Source: Methylococcaceae bacterium
GTDB taxonomy: Bacteria; Pseudomonadota; Gammaproteobacteria; Methylococcales; Methylomonadaceae
Length of the DNA: 35,871 nt
Assembly (NCBI GenBank): GCA_021647585.1
Contig: JAKIUK010000042.1
Coordinates: 1-35,871 of the forward strand
Reading direction: 5' to 3'
A program made the translations under genes and the position numbers. Under the pieces are notes generated by a model. That model worked only from the letters and a program-made list of their open reading frames with translations. It did no database searches and had not been told where the DNA came from. Numbering within the stretch: the first letter of the stretch is position 1; each line of letters begins with the position of its first letter. This document shows, piece by piece, positions 8,416-16,022 of this stretch.

Positions 8416-9183
8416 ATGTTAAAATTTACTGCTAATTTAAGTTTATTATTTACCGAACTGGATTTAATCGATCGTTTTAAAGCGGCTAAACAATGTGGCT
8501 TTGATGCGGTGGAAATTCAATTCCCCTATTCAATACCTGCCGAGATAATCAAACAGGCGCTGATAGAAAATCGACTCAAACTGGTGTTGTTTAATGTAGA
8601 TGCCGGCGACCTGTTACAAGGGGGAGAAGGCCTGGCAGCCGTACCAGAAAAACAGGCACTGTTCCTTAAGGCACTACAGCAATGTAAATCGTATGCAGAA
8701 ATACTACAGCCTGAAGCCATCAATATATTACCCGGTAGATGTACTGACTCAAAAAGAACCACAGAATATTTAACAACTTTCAGAAAAAACCTGTCCCTTG
8801 CCCTTAATACCTTCAGCCCTTTAGGTATTAAAACTGTATTTGAAGCAATCAATACTATAGATATGCCTGACTTTATTATTCACAATGAACGGCAAATGTT
8901 AGACATCGTAAAACAGCTCAATCATCCCCTGCTGTACATGCAATATGATATTTATCACATGCAAATGATGGATGAAGACATCCTTCAATTCATTCAAATC
9001 AACAGCGATAAAATAGGCCACATCCAATTTGCAGACGTCCCTGGCCGTGGTCAACCTGGAACAGGCACAATAGAATTTGAAAATTTATTTACAACCATTG
9101 AGCAGTCAAATTATAACGGTTGGGTGGGAGCTGAATATAAGCCTGTGGGAGACACACGCCAAAGCTTTGACTGGTTAAATTAA
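8416..9183 (+). CDS. hyi: Hydroxypyruvate isomerase
   Basis: This 255-residue TIM-barrel enzyme of the xylose-isomerase-like superfamily interconverts hydroxypyruvate and tartronate semialdehyde. Family motifs: FTANLSLLFTELDLIDRFKAA at the start, FDAVEIQFPY, LFNVDAGD, INILPGR, the metal ligands in VFEAINTID (Glu) and YDIYHMQMMD (Asp, His), then HIQFADVPGRGQPGTGTI and VGAEYKP (Glu). The length matches E. coli Hyi (258). Together with the upstream dehydrogenase it would channel hydroxypyruvate to glycerate. There is no strong ribosome site before ATG 8416. The two genes are 99 bases apart with repeat DNA between them, so co-transcription is likely but not certain. Confidence 0.88.
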   Translation: MLKFTANLSLLFTELDLIDRFKAAKQCGFDAVEIQFPYSIPAEIIKQALIENRLKLVLFNVDAGDLLQGGEGLAAVPEKQALFLKALQQCKSYAEILQPEAINILPGRCTDSKRTTEYLTTFRKNLSLALNTFSPLGIKTVFEAINTIDMPDFIIHNERQMLDIVKQLNHPLLYMQYDIYHMQMMDEDILQFIQINSDKIGHIQFADVPGRGQPGTGTIEFENLFTTIEQSNYNGWVGAEYKPVGDTRQSFDWLN

Positions 9184-9357
9184 ACGAATTTGGCCTGTTG
9201 AATTGTGGTAGTCATCTTTGTACTTTATTGAACCGTTTTAATAATATTTCTTTCATAATTTTTTATTGATTCATAAATCTGAACCAATGAATATTGAGAT
9301 GGGAAATTATTAAATATAATAGAATAGCTTCCTATAGCTTCAATATAGTTACTTTTA

Positions 9358-9412
9358 TCTAGAAAGATCAGTTGGGCGCGGAATTATGTGCAAGATATTG
9401 GTTTTACAGTGC
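9358..9412. mobile_element. Half copy of the CCTAG element
   Basis: TCTAGAAAGATCAGTTGGGC at 9358, then GCGGAATTATGTGCAAGATA and TTGGTTTTACAGTGC, match the left third of the complete copy at 33390-33550. The first base is T instead of C. No right end is found nearby. Confidence 0.7.
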
Positions 9413-9711
9413 CCTCTTGTAATTGCAATAGAAAATTCTGTTTTTTCGATTTTGAATTCGTTCCACTATTGCTTCTCCCATTGCGTATGGGTTCTATTGT
9501 ACAGGCTGCATAATCAATGAGCGCTCCGAGTCTTTTTGTAGTTCCTTGGTTGCCCCCCCGTGTCAGCTATGCAAGCTATCCAAGACGAAGTTGACCTGGC
9601 TAAAAGTTTTTTTCGGCTGCCTGACATGCTGTACGCAAAACTACCCGTTTAACATGTACTGCGAGAATTTTAGGAACAATTAATATAAAGCGTAAACTTA
9701 TGCGCAGAAAC

Positions 9712-9743
9712 TTGACATATGTGTAACTCCAATGTTTTAAAAT
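9712..9743 (+). promoter_or_regulatory. Possible MerR-type promoter of the copper module
   Basis: TTGACA (9712-9717) is separated by 20 bases from TAAAAT (9738-9743). Such an over-long spacer is typical of promoters twisted into activity by MerR-family regulators. The spacer contains an imperfect dyad, ACAT-N-rich-ATGT, with about seven of ten pairs. It precedes the 9826 gene and the MerR gene at 10372. The dyad is weaker than those at 30015 and 33756. Confidence 0.35.
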
Positions 9744-9825
9744 AAGACACTAATAAATGTTTCAGAAAAAGTTTTTATTAAATTTCTTGTCTGGATTTGA
9801 ATCATTGCTTTAAAGGGGGCAAAGA

Positions 9826-10332
9826 ATGAAAAAACAGCTTAAGTTAAATACAGTTAAACACTCAAACAATCGTGAACGCTTAACTCAACAAAAAAACAGT
9901 GAAACTGAAACTGCAGATATTATTTCGCCAAATTTTAACAATAAGTGTGTAGAGCTCAGTATAACCAAACATCAAGATACTTCGGAAGTTGTAAATTTCA
10001 ACAAAAAAAAAGCCAGAGCATTTAAAGTTGTTCGTGAATTAAATATCTTGCAAGAGGATGAAAAAAAGTCTAAGGAAAAGCTGATAACTGACTATCTTTC
10101 AGTTTGCAAAGAAGACGGAGGGATGACTATTGTCAGTTTACAACAGTTAGCAATGGCCATTGGCGTAGAAAGTCCGGAAAAAATAACTCAAACAACAGAG
10201 CTGATTCGGCTTATTCAAAAGGCAAGCCAACAACGATCTTGTTTTCAGTCCAATTATTATAAACTTTGTCACGATCAGAATTGTATATGGAGTACTGAAT
10301 GTAAAAAACTAATTGCAGAATGGATGAGATAA
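9826..10332 (+). CDS. Unknown soluble protein with C-terminal Cys cluster
   Basis: This is a 168-residue protein with a strong ribosome site (AAGGGGGC six bases before ATG). Residues 1-60 are polar, Lys/Asn/Thr-rich and probably disordered. Residues 60-135 look helical (KVVRELNILQEDEKK, LAMAIGVESPEKITQ). The last 30 residues carry Cys139, Cys148, Cys153 and Cys159 around CHDQNCIWSTECKKLIAEW, a spacing that could bind zinc, another metal or an iron-sulphur cluster. I do not recognise the family. It lies 39 bases upstream of the MerR regulator, in the same direction, so it may belong to the same metal-response unit. Confidence 0.7.
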   Translation: MKKQLKLNTVKHSNNRERLTQQKNSETETADIISPNFNNKCVELSITKHQDTSEVVNFNKKKARAFKVVRELNILQEDEKKSKEKLITDYLSVCKEDGGMTIVSLQQLAMAIGVESPEKITQTTELIRLIQKASQQRSCFQSNYYKLCHDQNCIWSTECKKLIAEWMR

Positions 10333-10371
10333 TATTGAATATTTTGATAGTTTGGTAAAAGCTTGTACACA

Positions 10372-10836
10372 ATGTCTTTTCAAGTCAGTGAGTTAGCTCA
10401 AAAATGCAATGTCAGTAAGGATACGGTCAGGTATTATGCAAAAATTGGTTTACTTCAACCCAAGCGTAATGCAATTAATGGTTATCAGACTTTTAGCGAA
10501 CAAGATATCAGACATCTAGATTTTATCAAGCGGGCACAGTATCTGGGTTACTCGCTGAAAGAAATTAAACATATTATTGAACAAAGCCAGAAAGGATCGT
10601 CTCCATGTCCACTAGTTCGTGATCTCATACAGCAGCGTCTTAAATCCAATAAAGAGAGGCTAGCACAGTTGATAGAACTGCAGCAACATATGGAAGAAGC
10701 ATTGCTAAAGTGGCGGGTGATGCCTGATGGAGTTCCTGATGGAAACAGTATTTGTGCCTTGATTGAATCTATTGAATCATCAGCTATCAATAGCCTAAGC
10801 CCTATGATAGTTTCCAAAGAGGGGGAAGAAATATAA
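10372..10836 (+). CDS. MerR-family heavy-metal-responsive regulator
   Basis: This 154-residue regulator has the N-terminal winged helix-turn-helix VSELAQKCNVSKDTVRYYAK, then IGLLQP, GYQTFSEQDIRHLDFIKRAQ and LGYSLKEIKHII, which are MerR signatures. A coiled dimerisation helix follows (LVRDLIQQRLKSNKERL). Cys79 (SSPCPLV) sits at the position of the conserved metal-binding Cys of MerR and ZntR, where CueR has Ser, and Cys128 (GNSICAL) is near the C-terminus. By family logic that favours a divalent ion over Cu(I), although a Cu-type ATPase lies downstream. The start is ATG 10372; a TTG at 10363 would add three residues. Confidence 0.85.
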   Translation: MSFQVSELAQKCNVSKDTVRYYAKIGLLQPKRNAINGYQTFSEQDIRHLDFIKRAQYLGYSLKEIKHIIEQSQKGSSPCPLVRDLIQQRLKSNKERLAQLIELQQHMEEALLKWRVMPDGVPDGNSICALIESIESSAINSLSPMIVSKEGEEI

Positions 10837-10862
10837 GAAATGTTTTTACCTGTGGCGCTCAT

Positions 10863-11054
10863 ATGATTCATGGCGCTCAGCAACACAAATCGAAAAAATC
10901 AATTGTCCCAGTCTGTGGTATGAAAGTCTCTCAGGAAAAAGGTTTTAGTAAAATGTATCAAGAAAAAGAGTACCGTTTTTGCTCTCGCAACTGCCTAATT
11001 AAATTTGATGATACCCCCGATGTATTCCTCACTTCTGATGGAGATACCCCATGA
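10863..11054 (+). CDS. Small YHS-domain metal-binding protein
   Basis: This 63-residue cytoplasmic protein is essentially one YHS domain: VPVCGMKVSQEKGFSKMYQ followed by YRFCSRNCLIKF. The Cys residues (CGM, and CSRNC) would bind a metal ion. YHS domains often occur fused to or beside heavy-metal ATPases and are thought to deliver or sense metal. Its last codons overlap the start of the ATPase gene in ATGA (11051-11054), so the two are translationally coupled. The ribosome site is weak. Confidence 0.8.
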   Translation: MIHGAQQHKSKKSIVPVCGMKVSQEKGFSKMYQEKEYRFCSRNCLIKFDDTPDVFLTSDGDTP

Positions 11055-13621
11055 AACAGACCTTGTCTCTAGCTGCTGTAGGCCATGCCAGCAGTTTATT
11101 TCTTTCTATGACTTTTACGCTTTGCATTGTTTTTGACTTGCTCTTTCCTGACGCTGCGATGTACCGCTCCTGGCAAGCATTATTGCCGGGTTTTAAATGG
11201 CTGAGCTGGAGCAGTTTTTTCTTGGGTCTGGTAGAAAGTTATGGATACGGCTGGTATTTCGCTCTGATTTGGGTGCCAGTTTATAACGTCAGTCTGCACT
11301 TACAGGAAAAACAAAAAAGCCATTGCTCACATACAGCGTCTCATCAGCACAATACCAACGCCGTCCATAGCTCTGCAATAACTTCTCTGGATGGTCATCG
11401 TCTTTATAGCTGTCCCATGCATCCAGAAATACAACAAGATTCACCCGGGGATTGTCCAAAATGTGGGATGACGTTGGAGATAATAAATACACCTTCGGTA
11501 ACTGTGCAACAAGAATTTGTTTGCCCTATGCACCCAGAAATTGTACGCGACCAACCTGGCGACTGTCCAATCTGTGGTATGGCTCTGGAAGCACGTGATA
11601 CCGGGGCTGAACAGGATTCAGCGGAACTGGATAATATGACACGACGTTTCTGGGTTAGTTTAGTCCTTGCCACTCCGGTCTTTGTGTTGGCAATGGTACA
11701 TGATTTGGCACCCGGTTTGTTGCCCTCATTCATCACAACACAGCCTTTGCAATGGTTTGAATTTGCGTTAGCAACACCTGTGGTCTGGTGGTGTGGATGG
11801 CCTTTTTTTCAGAAAGGCTGGGCATCCCTGATTCATCACAGTCTCAATATGTTTACCTTAATTTCCATAGGCGTTGGTGTGGCCTGGATTTACAGTGTGG
11901 TTGCAACCTTCTGGCCAGGAATTTTTCCCGATTTGATGACAGATGAATCAGGTGCAGTAGCCGTCTATTTTGAAGCCGCAGCCGTTATTACTGCCTTAGT
12001 GTTGCTGGGTCAGGTACTGGAATTAAAAGCACGCAGCCAAACCAGTGCAGCGATTAAATTATTGTTAGGTTTGGCACCTAAATCAGCTCGCTTGATACAG
12101 GATAATGGCGAAGAAATGGATATTCCGCTTGAGCAAGTTAAGCCCGGTGATATTTTACGGGTCAGGCCGGGTGAAAAAATCCCTGTGGATGGCACGGTCA
12201 TGGATGGAAACAGTTCTGTGGATGAAGCGATGGTCACTGGCGAACCAATTCCTGTCGAAAAAGCAATGGGTGATAGTTTGATTGGTGCCACAGTAAATGG
12301 TACTGGTAGTCTACAAATGCGTGCAGAAAAAGTGGGTAGTGATACCTTGCTGGCACAAATTGTACACATGGTCAGCGAGGCTCAGCGTAGCCGTGCGCCC
12401 ATACAAAAATTAGTAGATGTGGTTGCCGGTTACTTTGTCCCTGCAGTGCTGTTAATCGCTGTGATAACCATGGCTGTCTGGTGGCTGTGGGGCCCCGAAC
12501 CCCGTCTTGCACATGCTGTGATTAATGCGGTAGCAGTGTTAATTATTGCCTGTCCCTGTGCGCTCGGGTTAGCAACTCCTATGTCAATTATGGTCGGCAC
12601 AGGACGTGGGGCTATGGCGGGCGTATTGATCAAAAATGCCGAAGCCCTAGAAATTATGGAAAAGGTTGATACTCTGGTCGTCGACAAAACGGGTACATTA
12701 ACTGAAGGTAAACCCAGCTTGATGTCTGTGGTGCCAGCAAATGACTTTGCAGAGCAAGATGTTTTACTGTTAGGTGCCAGCCTGGAACGTGCCAGTGAGC
12801 ATCCCCTTGCTGCAGCAATTGTCAAAGGCGCTGAAAACAAGGGGTTGACACTGATACAGGTGAATGGCTTCGAATCATTGACTGGGCGTGGTGTGACAGG
12901 TGAAGTAAAAGGATATAAAGTTGCGCTGGGTAACCGCAAATTGATGCAGGAATCTGGCATACCGATTGATAAACTTGTCGAACAGGCTGAATCATTACGA
13001 AAAGATGGTCAGACGGTCATGTTCGTCAGTGTTAATGGAAAAGCTGCAGGACTTATAGGAGTTGCTGATCCGATAAAAAAATCGACAGCACAAGCATTGA
13101 AAGCCTTGCATGAAGAAGGCATCAAGGTGGTCATGTTAACGGGAGACAGTCGCACAACCGCTGAGGCTGTTGCGCTTAAACTGGGTATTGATGAAGTTCA
13201 GGCTGAAGTGTTACCGGAACAAAAAACAGAAGTGGTTAAACAATTACAAGCTGAGGGTCACATTGTAGCAATGGCAGGCGATGGCATTAATGATGCGCCA
13301 GCACTGGCTCAAGCACATGTAGGTGTCGCCATGGGAACGGGGACGGATGTTGCTATGGAAAGTGCTGGCATCACCCTGGTAAAAGGCGATTTACTCGGTA
13401 TATCCAGAGCAAGATTGTTAAGTCGTAATACCATGCGTAATATCCGGCAGAATCTTTTCTTTGCTTTTATTTACAATGCATTAGGCGTGCCTGTTGCCGC
13501 GGGAGTTTTGTACCCTTTTTTCGGGCTATTGCTTTCACCAATGATTGCGGCGGCGGCGATGAGTTTCAGTTCTGTTTCTGTGATCACCAATGCGCTAAGG
13601 TTACGCAGATTATCCCTATAA
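11051..13621 (+). CDS. copA: Copper-type P1B ATPase with fused DUF5676-like domain and two HMBDs
   Basis: This 856-residue inner-membrane pump couples ATP hydrolysis to export of a soft metal, most likely Cu(I). Domains in order: residues 1-85, two membrane helices resembling the stand-alone DUF5676 family (LLFPDAAMYRSWQALLPGFKW, SSFFLGLVES, GWYFALIWVPVYN); a His-rich linker 91-118; two heavy-metal-binding domains, each CPMHPEI...GDCP.CGM (121-140 and 158-177); then the ATPase. Cys-Pro-Cys at 501-503 (ACPCALGLATP) is the transport motif, DKTGTLTEG the phosphorylation site (Asp545), with HPLA, GDGINDAPALA and the C-terminal helix pair. It lacks the usual HMA domains. It follows the MerR and YHS genes and is the main effector of that module. 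Confidence 0.92.
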   Translation: MKQTLSLAAVGHASSLFLSMTFTLCIVFDLLFPDAAMYRSWQALLPGFKWLSWSSFFLGLVESYGYGWYFALIWVPVYNVSLHLQEKQKSHCSHTASHQHNTNAVHSSAITSLDGHRLYSCPMHPEIQQDSPGDCPKCGMTLEIINTPSVTVQQEFVCPMHPEIVRDQPGDCPICGMALEARDTGAEQDSAELDNMTRRFWVSLVLATPVFVLAMVHDLAPGLLPSFITTQPLQWFEFALATPVVWWCGWPFFQKGWASLIHHSLNMFTLISIGVGVAWIYSVVATFWPGIFPDLMTDESGAVAVYFEAAAVITALVLLGQVLELKARSQTSAAIKLLLGLAPKSARLIQDNGEEMDIPLEQVKPGDILRVRPGEKIPVDGTVMDGNSSVDEAMVTGEPIPVEKAMGDSLIGATVNGTGSLQMRAEKVGSDTLLAQIVHMVSEAQRSRAPIQKLVDVVAGYFVPAVLLIAVITMAVWWLWGPEPRLAHAVINAVAVLIIACPCALGLATPMSIMVGTGRGAMAGVLIKNAEALEIMEKVDTLVVDKTGTLTEGKPSLMSVVPANDFAEQDVLLLGASLERASEHPLAAAIVKGAENKGLTLIQVNGFESLTGRGVTGEVKGYKVALGNRKLMQESGIPIDKLVEQAESLRKDGQTVMFVSVNGKAAGLIGVADPIKKSTAQALKALHEEGIKVVMLTGDSRTTAEAVALKLGIDEVQAEVLPEQKTEVVKQLQAEGHIVAMAGDGINDAPALAQAHVGVAMGTGTDVAMESAGITLVKGDLLGISRARLLSRNTMRNIRQNLFFAFIYNALGVPVAAGVLYPFFGLLLSPMIAAAAMSFSSVSVITNALRLRRLSL

Positions 13622-13654
13622 CTCTCAAATGATGAGAAATAAAAGGGTGAAACT

Positions 13655-14119
13655 ATGACCCTGACAATTTTTTTAGCCCTATTGCTGGTTATTCTGACAT
13701 TCTTTTTTCATTACAGAATATTGCTGTGGCTTTCCGTGTTCACCCCTTATCCAAATTTTCCAGCGCAGGCTCGGGTATTGTTTATCGTCATGATCTTATT
13801 TTTTGCACATATTATAGAAATTGCAATTTATGCCGTTACTTATATCTATTCAATAGAATTATTCGAATTGGGATATTTGAAAGGAATGACAGAGAATGAT
13901 TTCATGGAATATTTATACTTTTCCAGTGTTATATACACATCACTGGGTATCGGTGATATTCATCCAACAGGTCATATTCGATTTTTGACTGGAACAGAAG
14001 CGCTCAACGGCTTATTTCTTATTGCCTGGTCAGCATCATTTACATTTCTTGTCATGGGACGCTTATGGCCATGGAGCGAATGCTGTGATACAGACGACAA
14101 ATCATCAAAGGGGAAATAA
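13655..14119 (+). CDS. Small two-pore-helix ion channel (potassium type)
   Basis: This is a 154-residue membrane protein with an N-terminal helix, a second helix (ARVLFIVMILFFAHIIEI), a pore loop VIYTSLGIGDIHP and a final helix (LFLIAWSASFTFLVMGRL). SLGIGD corresponds to the TVGYGD-type selectivity filter. The Ion_trans_2 fold is clear; K+ is the likely ion, though the IG in place of YG makes selectivity uncertain. It lies 33 bases after copA and may be co-transcribed, or may belong to the stress island that follows. A related job, potassium handling under stress, is filled by KefB in enterobacterial heat-resistance loci, but the proteins are not homologous. Confidence 0.8.
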   Translation: MTLTIFLALLLVILTFFFHYRILLWLSVFTPYPNFPAQARVLFIVMILFFAHIIEIAIYAVTYIYSIELFELGYLKGMTENDFMEYLYFSSVIYTSLGIGDIHPTGHIRFLTGTEALNGLFLIAWSASFTFLVMGRLWPWSECCDTDDKSSKGK

Positions 14120-14230
14120 TGGCAGAACGATACAAATATGATATGTGAGTTGTCACCGTTTTTCTCTTCTATAAGGCGGAGACTAATGGGCAATCAGGAA
14201 ACCCTATGTATTGAAATAAATCATTCATAC

Positions 14231-14273
14231 TGTCACCTAAATGACAGAATAAAACGTGCCTTTCACATATTCT
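14231..14273 (+). promoter_or_regulatory. Predicted Crp/Fnr-activated class II promoter of the hsp20 cluster
   Basis: The palindrome TGTCAC-CTAA-ATGACA occupies 14231-14246. After exactly 21 bases comes TATTCT (14268-14273) as a -10 hexamer, with the predicted start near 14280, placing the site centre at -41.5. There is no good -35 hexamer, as expected for an activator-dependent promoter. The same palindrome and spacing occur before clpB and dnaK. Upstream, 14120-14230 holds only a 9-codon frame after the channel gene. Confidence 0.7.
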
Positions 14274-14332
14274 ATAGTCGTCAAAGCAGTTAATACTGCT
14301 TAATGTGTAATAACATAAACAGGAGAATAATC

Positions 14333-14767
14333 ATGATTTCGAATATGTTACGGTTCCCGTTTTCCATGCTGGATAACGAAATGGAAAGTCTATTTTACCC
14401 CACTTCATTTAGACCCTTGAAAGGTAGTATGCAATCTGCCTATCCGCCTATTAATATTAGTACCACCGATAAAAGTGTTGACGTTTATTTATTTTTAGCA
14501 GGAATGAATCCAGACGATATAGAACTGGTTATTGAAAAAAACATGCTAAGTGTATCTGGCGAGCGAAAACTACCTGATGCAACAAATAATGATAAAGCCA
14601 GTTATCGCCAGGAACGTTTTCAAGGTTCATTTAAACGTGTAATTACCTTACCTGAAACGGTAGATACTGAGTCGACTCATGCTGTCTATAAAGATGGAGT
14701 GCTCCACATTAGCATTGCCAAACGAGAAGAAACACAGCCAAAGCAAATTAAAATTTCAGCAAAATAA
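14333..14767 (+). CDS. Small heat shock protein Hsp20, first of three
   Basis: This is a 144-residue cytoplasmic holdase that binds unfolding proteins. The alpha-crystallin domain runs from about residue 41 (PPINISTTDKSVDVYLFLAG) through LSVSGER and RFQGSFKRVITLPE to YKDGVLHISIAKRE. It ends with the IKI motif needed for oligomer assembly. ATG 14333 follows AGGAGA at 6 bases; an upstream in-frame ATG at 14303 would include the ribosome site and is rejected. It is the first gene after the predicted class II promoter and is followed closely by two further hsp20 genes. Confidence 0.93.
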   Translation: MISNMLRFPFSMLDNEMESLFYPTSFRPLKGSMQSAYPPINISTTDKSVDVYLFLAGMNPDDIELVIEKNMLSVSGERKLPDATNNDKASYRQERFQGSFKRVITLPETVDTESTHAVYKDGVLHISIAKREETQPKQIKISAK

Positions 14768-14781
14768 TGGAGGATAAGAAA

Positions 14782-15162
14782 ATGAATGCAGAAAACAAAG
14801 AAGTTGCGACTCAAGAAAGTACAGCTGAAGAAATTACTTTAACACCTGATACTGATATATATGAATCAAAAGAAGGCGTTACTTTATTTTTTGATTTACC
14901 AGGTGTGAGTAAGGAAACACTGGATATTGATGTTGATCAGGATATTTTAACCATCAAGGGGAAAATTGATTTAACTACTGCAAAAAATATGCAGCCCACT
15001 TATATTGATGTACGGGCAAATGTGTTTGAAAGACGATTTACATTAGGTGACGAGCTGGATAGTAGTCAAATAGTAGCGAAGTTGGATCAGGGGGCTTTAA
15101 AACTATCTATCCCACGACTTGAAAAACACCAGCCTAAAAAAATAAATATTAAAGTTGCTTAA
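14782..15162 (+). CDS. Small heat shock protein Hsp20, second of three
   Basis: This 126-residue Hsp20 has a polar, Glu/Thr-rich N-terminus and an alpha-crystallin domain (DIYESKEGVTLFFDLPGV, DILTIKGKID, FERRFTLGDELD, LDQGALKLSIPRLE). The C-terminus INIKVA carries an I-x-I/V motif. The start is ATG 14782, eight bases after GGAGG; the ATG at 14767 overlaps the previous stop codon and lacks its own site. The domain is divergent from the first copy (different loop between strands 5 and 7), so the tandem genes are probably not a recent duplication. Hetero-oligomers with the neighbours are plausible. Confidence 0.92.
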   Translation: MNAENKEVATQESTAEEITLTPDTDIYESKEGVTLFFDLPGVSKETLDIDVDQDILTIKGKIDLTTAKNMQPTYIDVRANVFERRFTLGDELDSSQIVAKLDQGALKLSIPRLEKHQPKKINIKVA

Positions 15163-15177
15163 TTAAGGAGGTGTATG

Positions 15178-15663
15178 ATGTTTAAAATGAACGATTTAAG
15201 TAATAGTTTATCTCGGACATGGGAAACGGTTAGTCAAGGCTGGAATCATTTAATCAACAACGCCAGCAATGCATTAACCCAGTTTATTTCCAGTGATAAT
15301 AAGGAAAAAACAGATAATATACCTGCTTCTAGCCCTCGCTGGGGACTAATCAGTGCTGATATGTATGATGATGCAGATAAAGTAGTGGTTAAACTGGAAA
15401 CTCCTGGCCTAGCTAATGATGATTTTGATATTAACATTGTTGATAATATCTTAACCATTAGTGGAGAAAAACAATTTCAACAAGAAAAAACACAGGGGAA
15501 TTATCGTATACTGGAATGTGCCTATGGTCGATTTAGCAGATCAATTCCATTGGAGTATGAAGTTGACCCTGATACAGCAAAAGCCAGTTATGATCGAGGT
15601 ATATTAAAAATTGAACTGGATAAAAAACCGCATCAGCGTAGACGTAAAATTGAAATAAAATAA
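15178..15663 (+). CDS. Small heat shock protein Hsp20, third of three
   Basis: This 161-residue Hsp20 has a longer N-terminal arm (residues 1-50, helix with WETVSQGWNHL) followed by the alpha-crystallin domain: ADMYDDADKVVVKLETPGL, ILTISGEKQF, GRFSRSIPLEYEV and SYDRGILKIELDK. The end RRRKIEIK has the I-x-I motif. AAGGAGG precedes two adjacent ATGs (15175 and 15178); the second has the better spacing. Only 15 bases separate it from the second hsp20 gene, so all three are one transcript. Together they give a set of holdases with different client ranges, feeding DnaK and ClpB, which are both encoded in the same island. Confidence 0.92.
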   Translation: MFKMNDLSNSLSRTWETVSQGWNHLINNASNALTQFISSDNKEKTDNIPASSPRWGLISADMYDDADKVVVKLETPGLANDDFDINIVDNILTISGEKQFQQEKTQGNYRILECAYGRFSRSIPLEYEVDPDTAKASYDRGILKIELDKKPHQRRRKIEIK

Positions 15664-15669
15664 CATGAC

Positions 15670-15780
15670 TATGAATTTACCATAGGTTACTTTTTTATTT
15701 TGACATTAAGATCTCTCCTACTGTCGAGGTGACAAGTGCTGTGTCATTCCGACCAAAGGAAGGAAATCTTTAACCTGTAC
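15670..15780. repeat. Relic of the GTCATTCCGACC repeat
   Basis: Between the third hsp20 and cbpA, ATTTTGACATTAAGATC and GTGTCATTCCGACCAAAGGA followed by AACCTGTACTTTAAATA match parts of the element at 27463-27645 and 2778-2925. It is degenerate and probably lost its right arm. Confidence 0.5.
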
Positions 15781-15785
15781 TTTAA

Positions 15786-15958
15786 ATAATCCTAGAAAGA
15801 TCAGTTGGGCGCGAAATTATAGTGCAATCCATTGGTTTCACAGTGCTTTGAAAAAATCTTAGCCTCACCCATTCGGTTAGGTGGGCATTTTTTTGAAGTT
15901 CTGTGGAATCAATGGGTTGTGCTAGAATCCGTGATCCAACTGATTTTTCTAGGATAAT
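15786..15958. mobile_element. Complete CCTAG element, short (163-bp) form
   Basis: The element spans 15791-15953, from CCTAGAAAGATCAGTTGG to CCAACTGATTTTTCTAGG. It is flanked on both sides by ATAAT, a 5-bp target duplication. Inside, CACAGTGCTTTGAAAAAA pairs with TTTTTTTGAAGTTCTGTG, and a central hairpin (GCCTCACC...GGTGGGC) followed by a T run resembles a terminator. It has no coding capacity. It inserted between the hsp20 cluster and cbpA; reading through it creates a false N-terminal extension of cbpA. Confidence 0.85.
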
Positions 15959-15962
15959 AGTT

Positions 15963-15990
15963 GTAGGAGAGGCTTTAGAGCCTCTCCTAC
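15963..15990. repeat. REP hairpin in the cbpA leader
   Basis: GTAGGAGAGGCT-TTAG-AGCCTCTCCTAC is a perfect 12-bp stem with a 4-base loop, 32 bases before the cbpA ATG. It is the shortest member of the GTAGGAG family in this island. There is no following T run. It may stabilise or attenuate the cbpA message. Confidence 0.8.
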
Positions 15991-16022
15991 TAGATAATGG
16001 CACATCCTATAAGAGAGACTCT

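Larger units (their letters stand above)
9184..9825. other. 642-bp intergenic stretch with decayed DNA
   Basis: No convincing gene is present. It holds a half CCTAG element (9358-9412), a 27-codon plus-strand frame starting at 9569 (MQAIQDEVDLAKSF, no ribosome site) that I do not recognise, a run of seven C at 9553, and a promoter-like sequence at 9712. Minus-strand fragments between 9420 and 9560 have amino-acid-like composition interrupted by stops, suggesting a decayed gene I cannot identify. Confidence 0.5.

Noticed and set aside
10372..10836. Naming the MerR-family regulator cueR because of the downstream Cu-type ATPase
   Set aside because: CueR has Ser where this protein has Cys79 and a C-x7-C metal loop not seen here; the sensed ion is left open.
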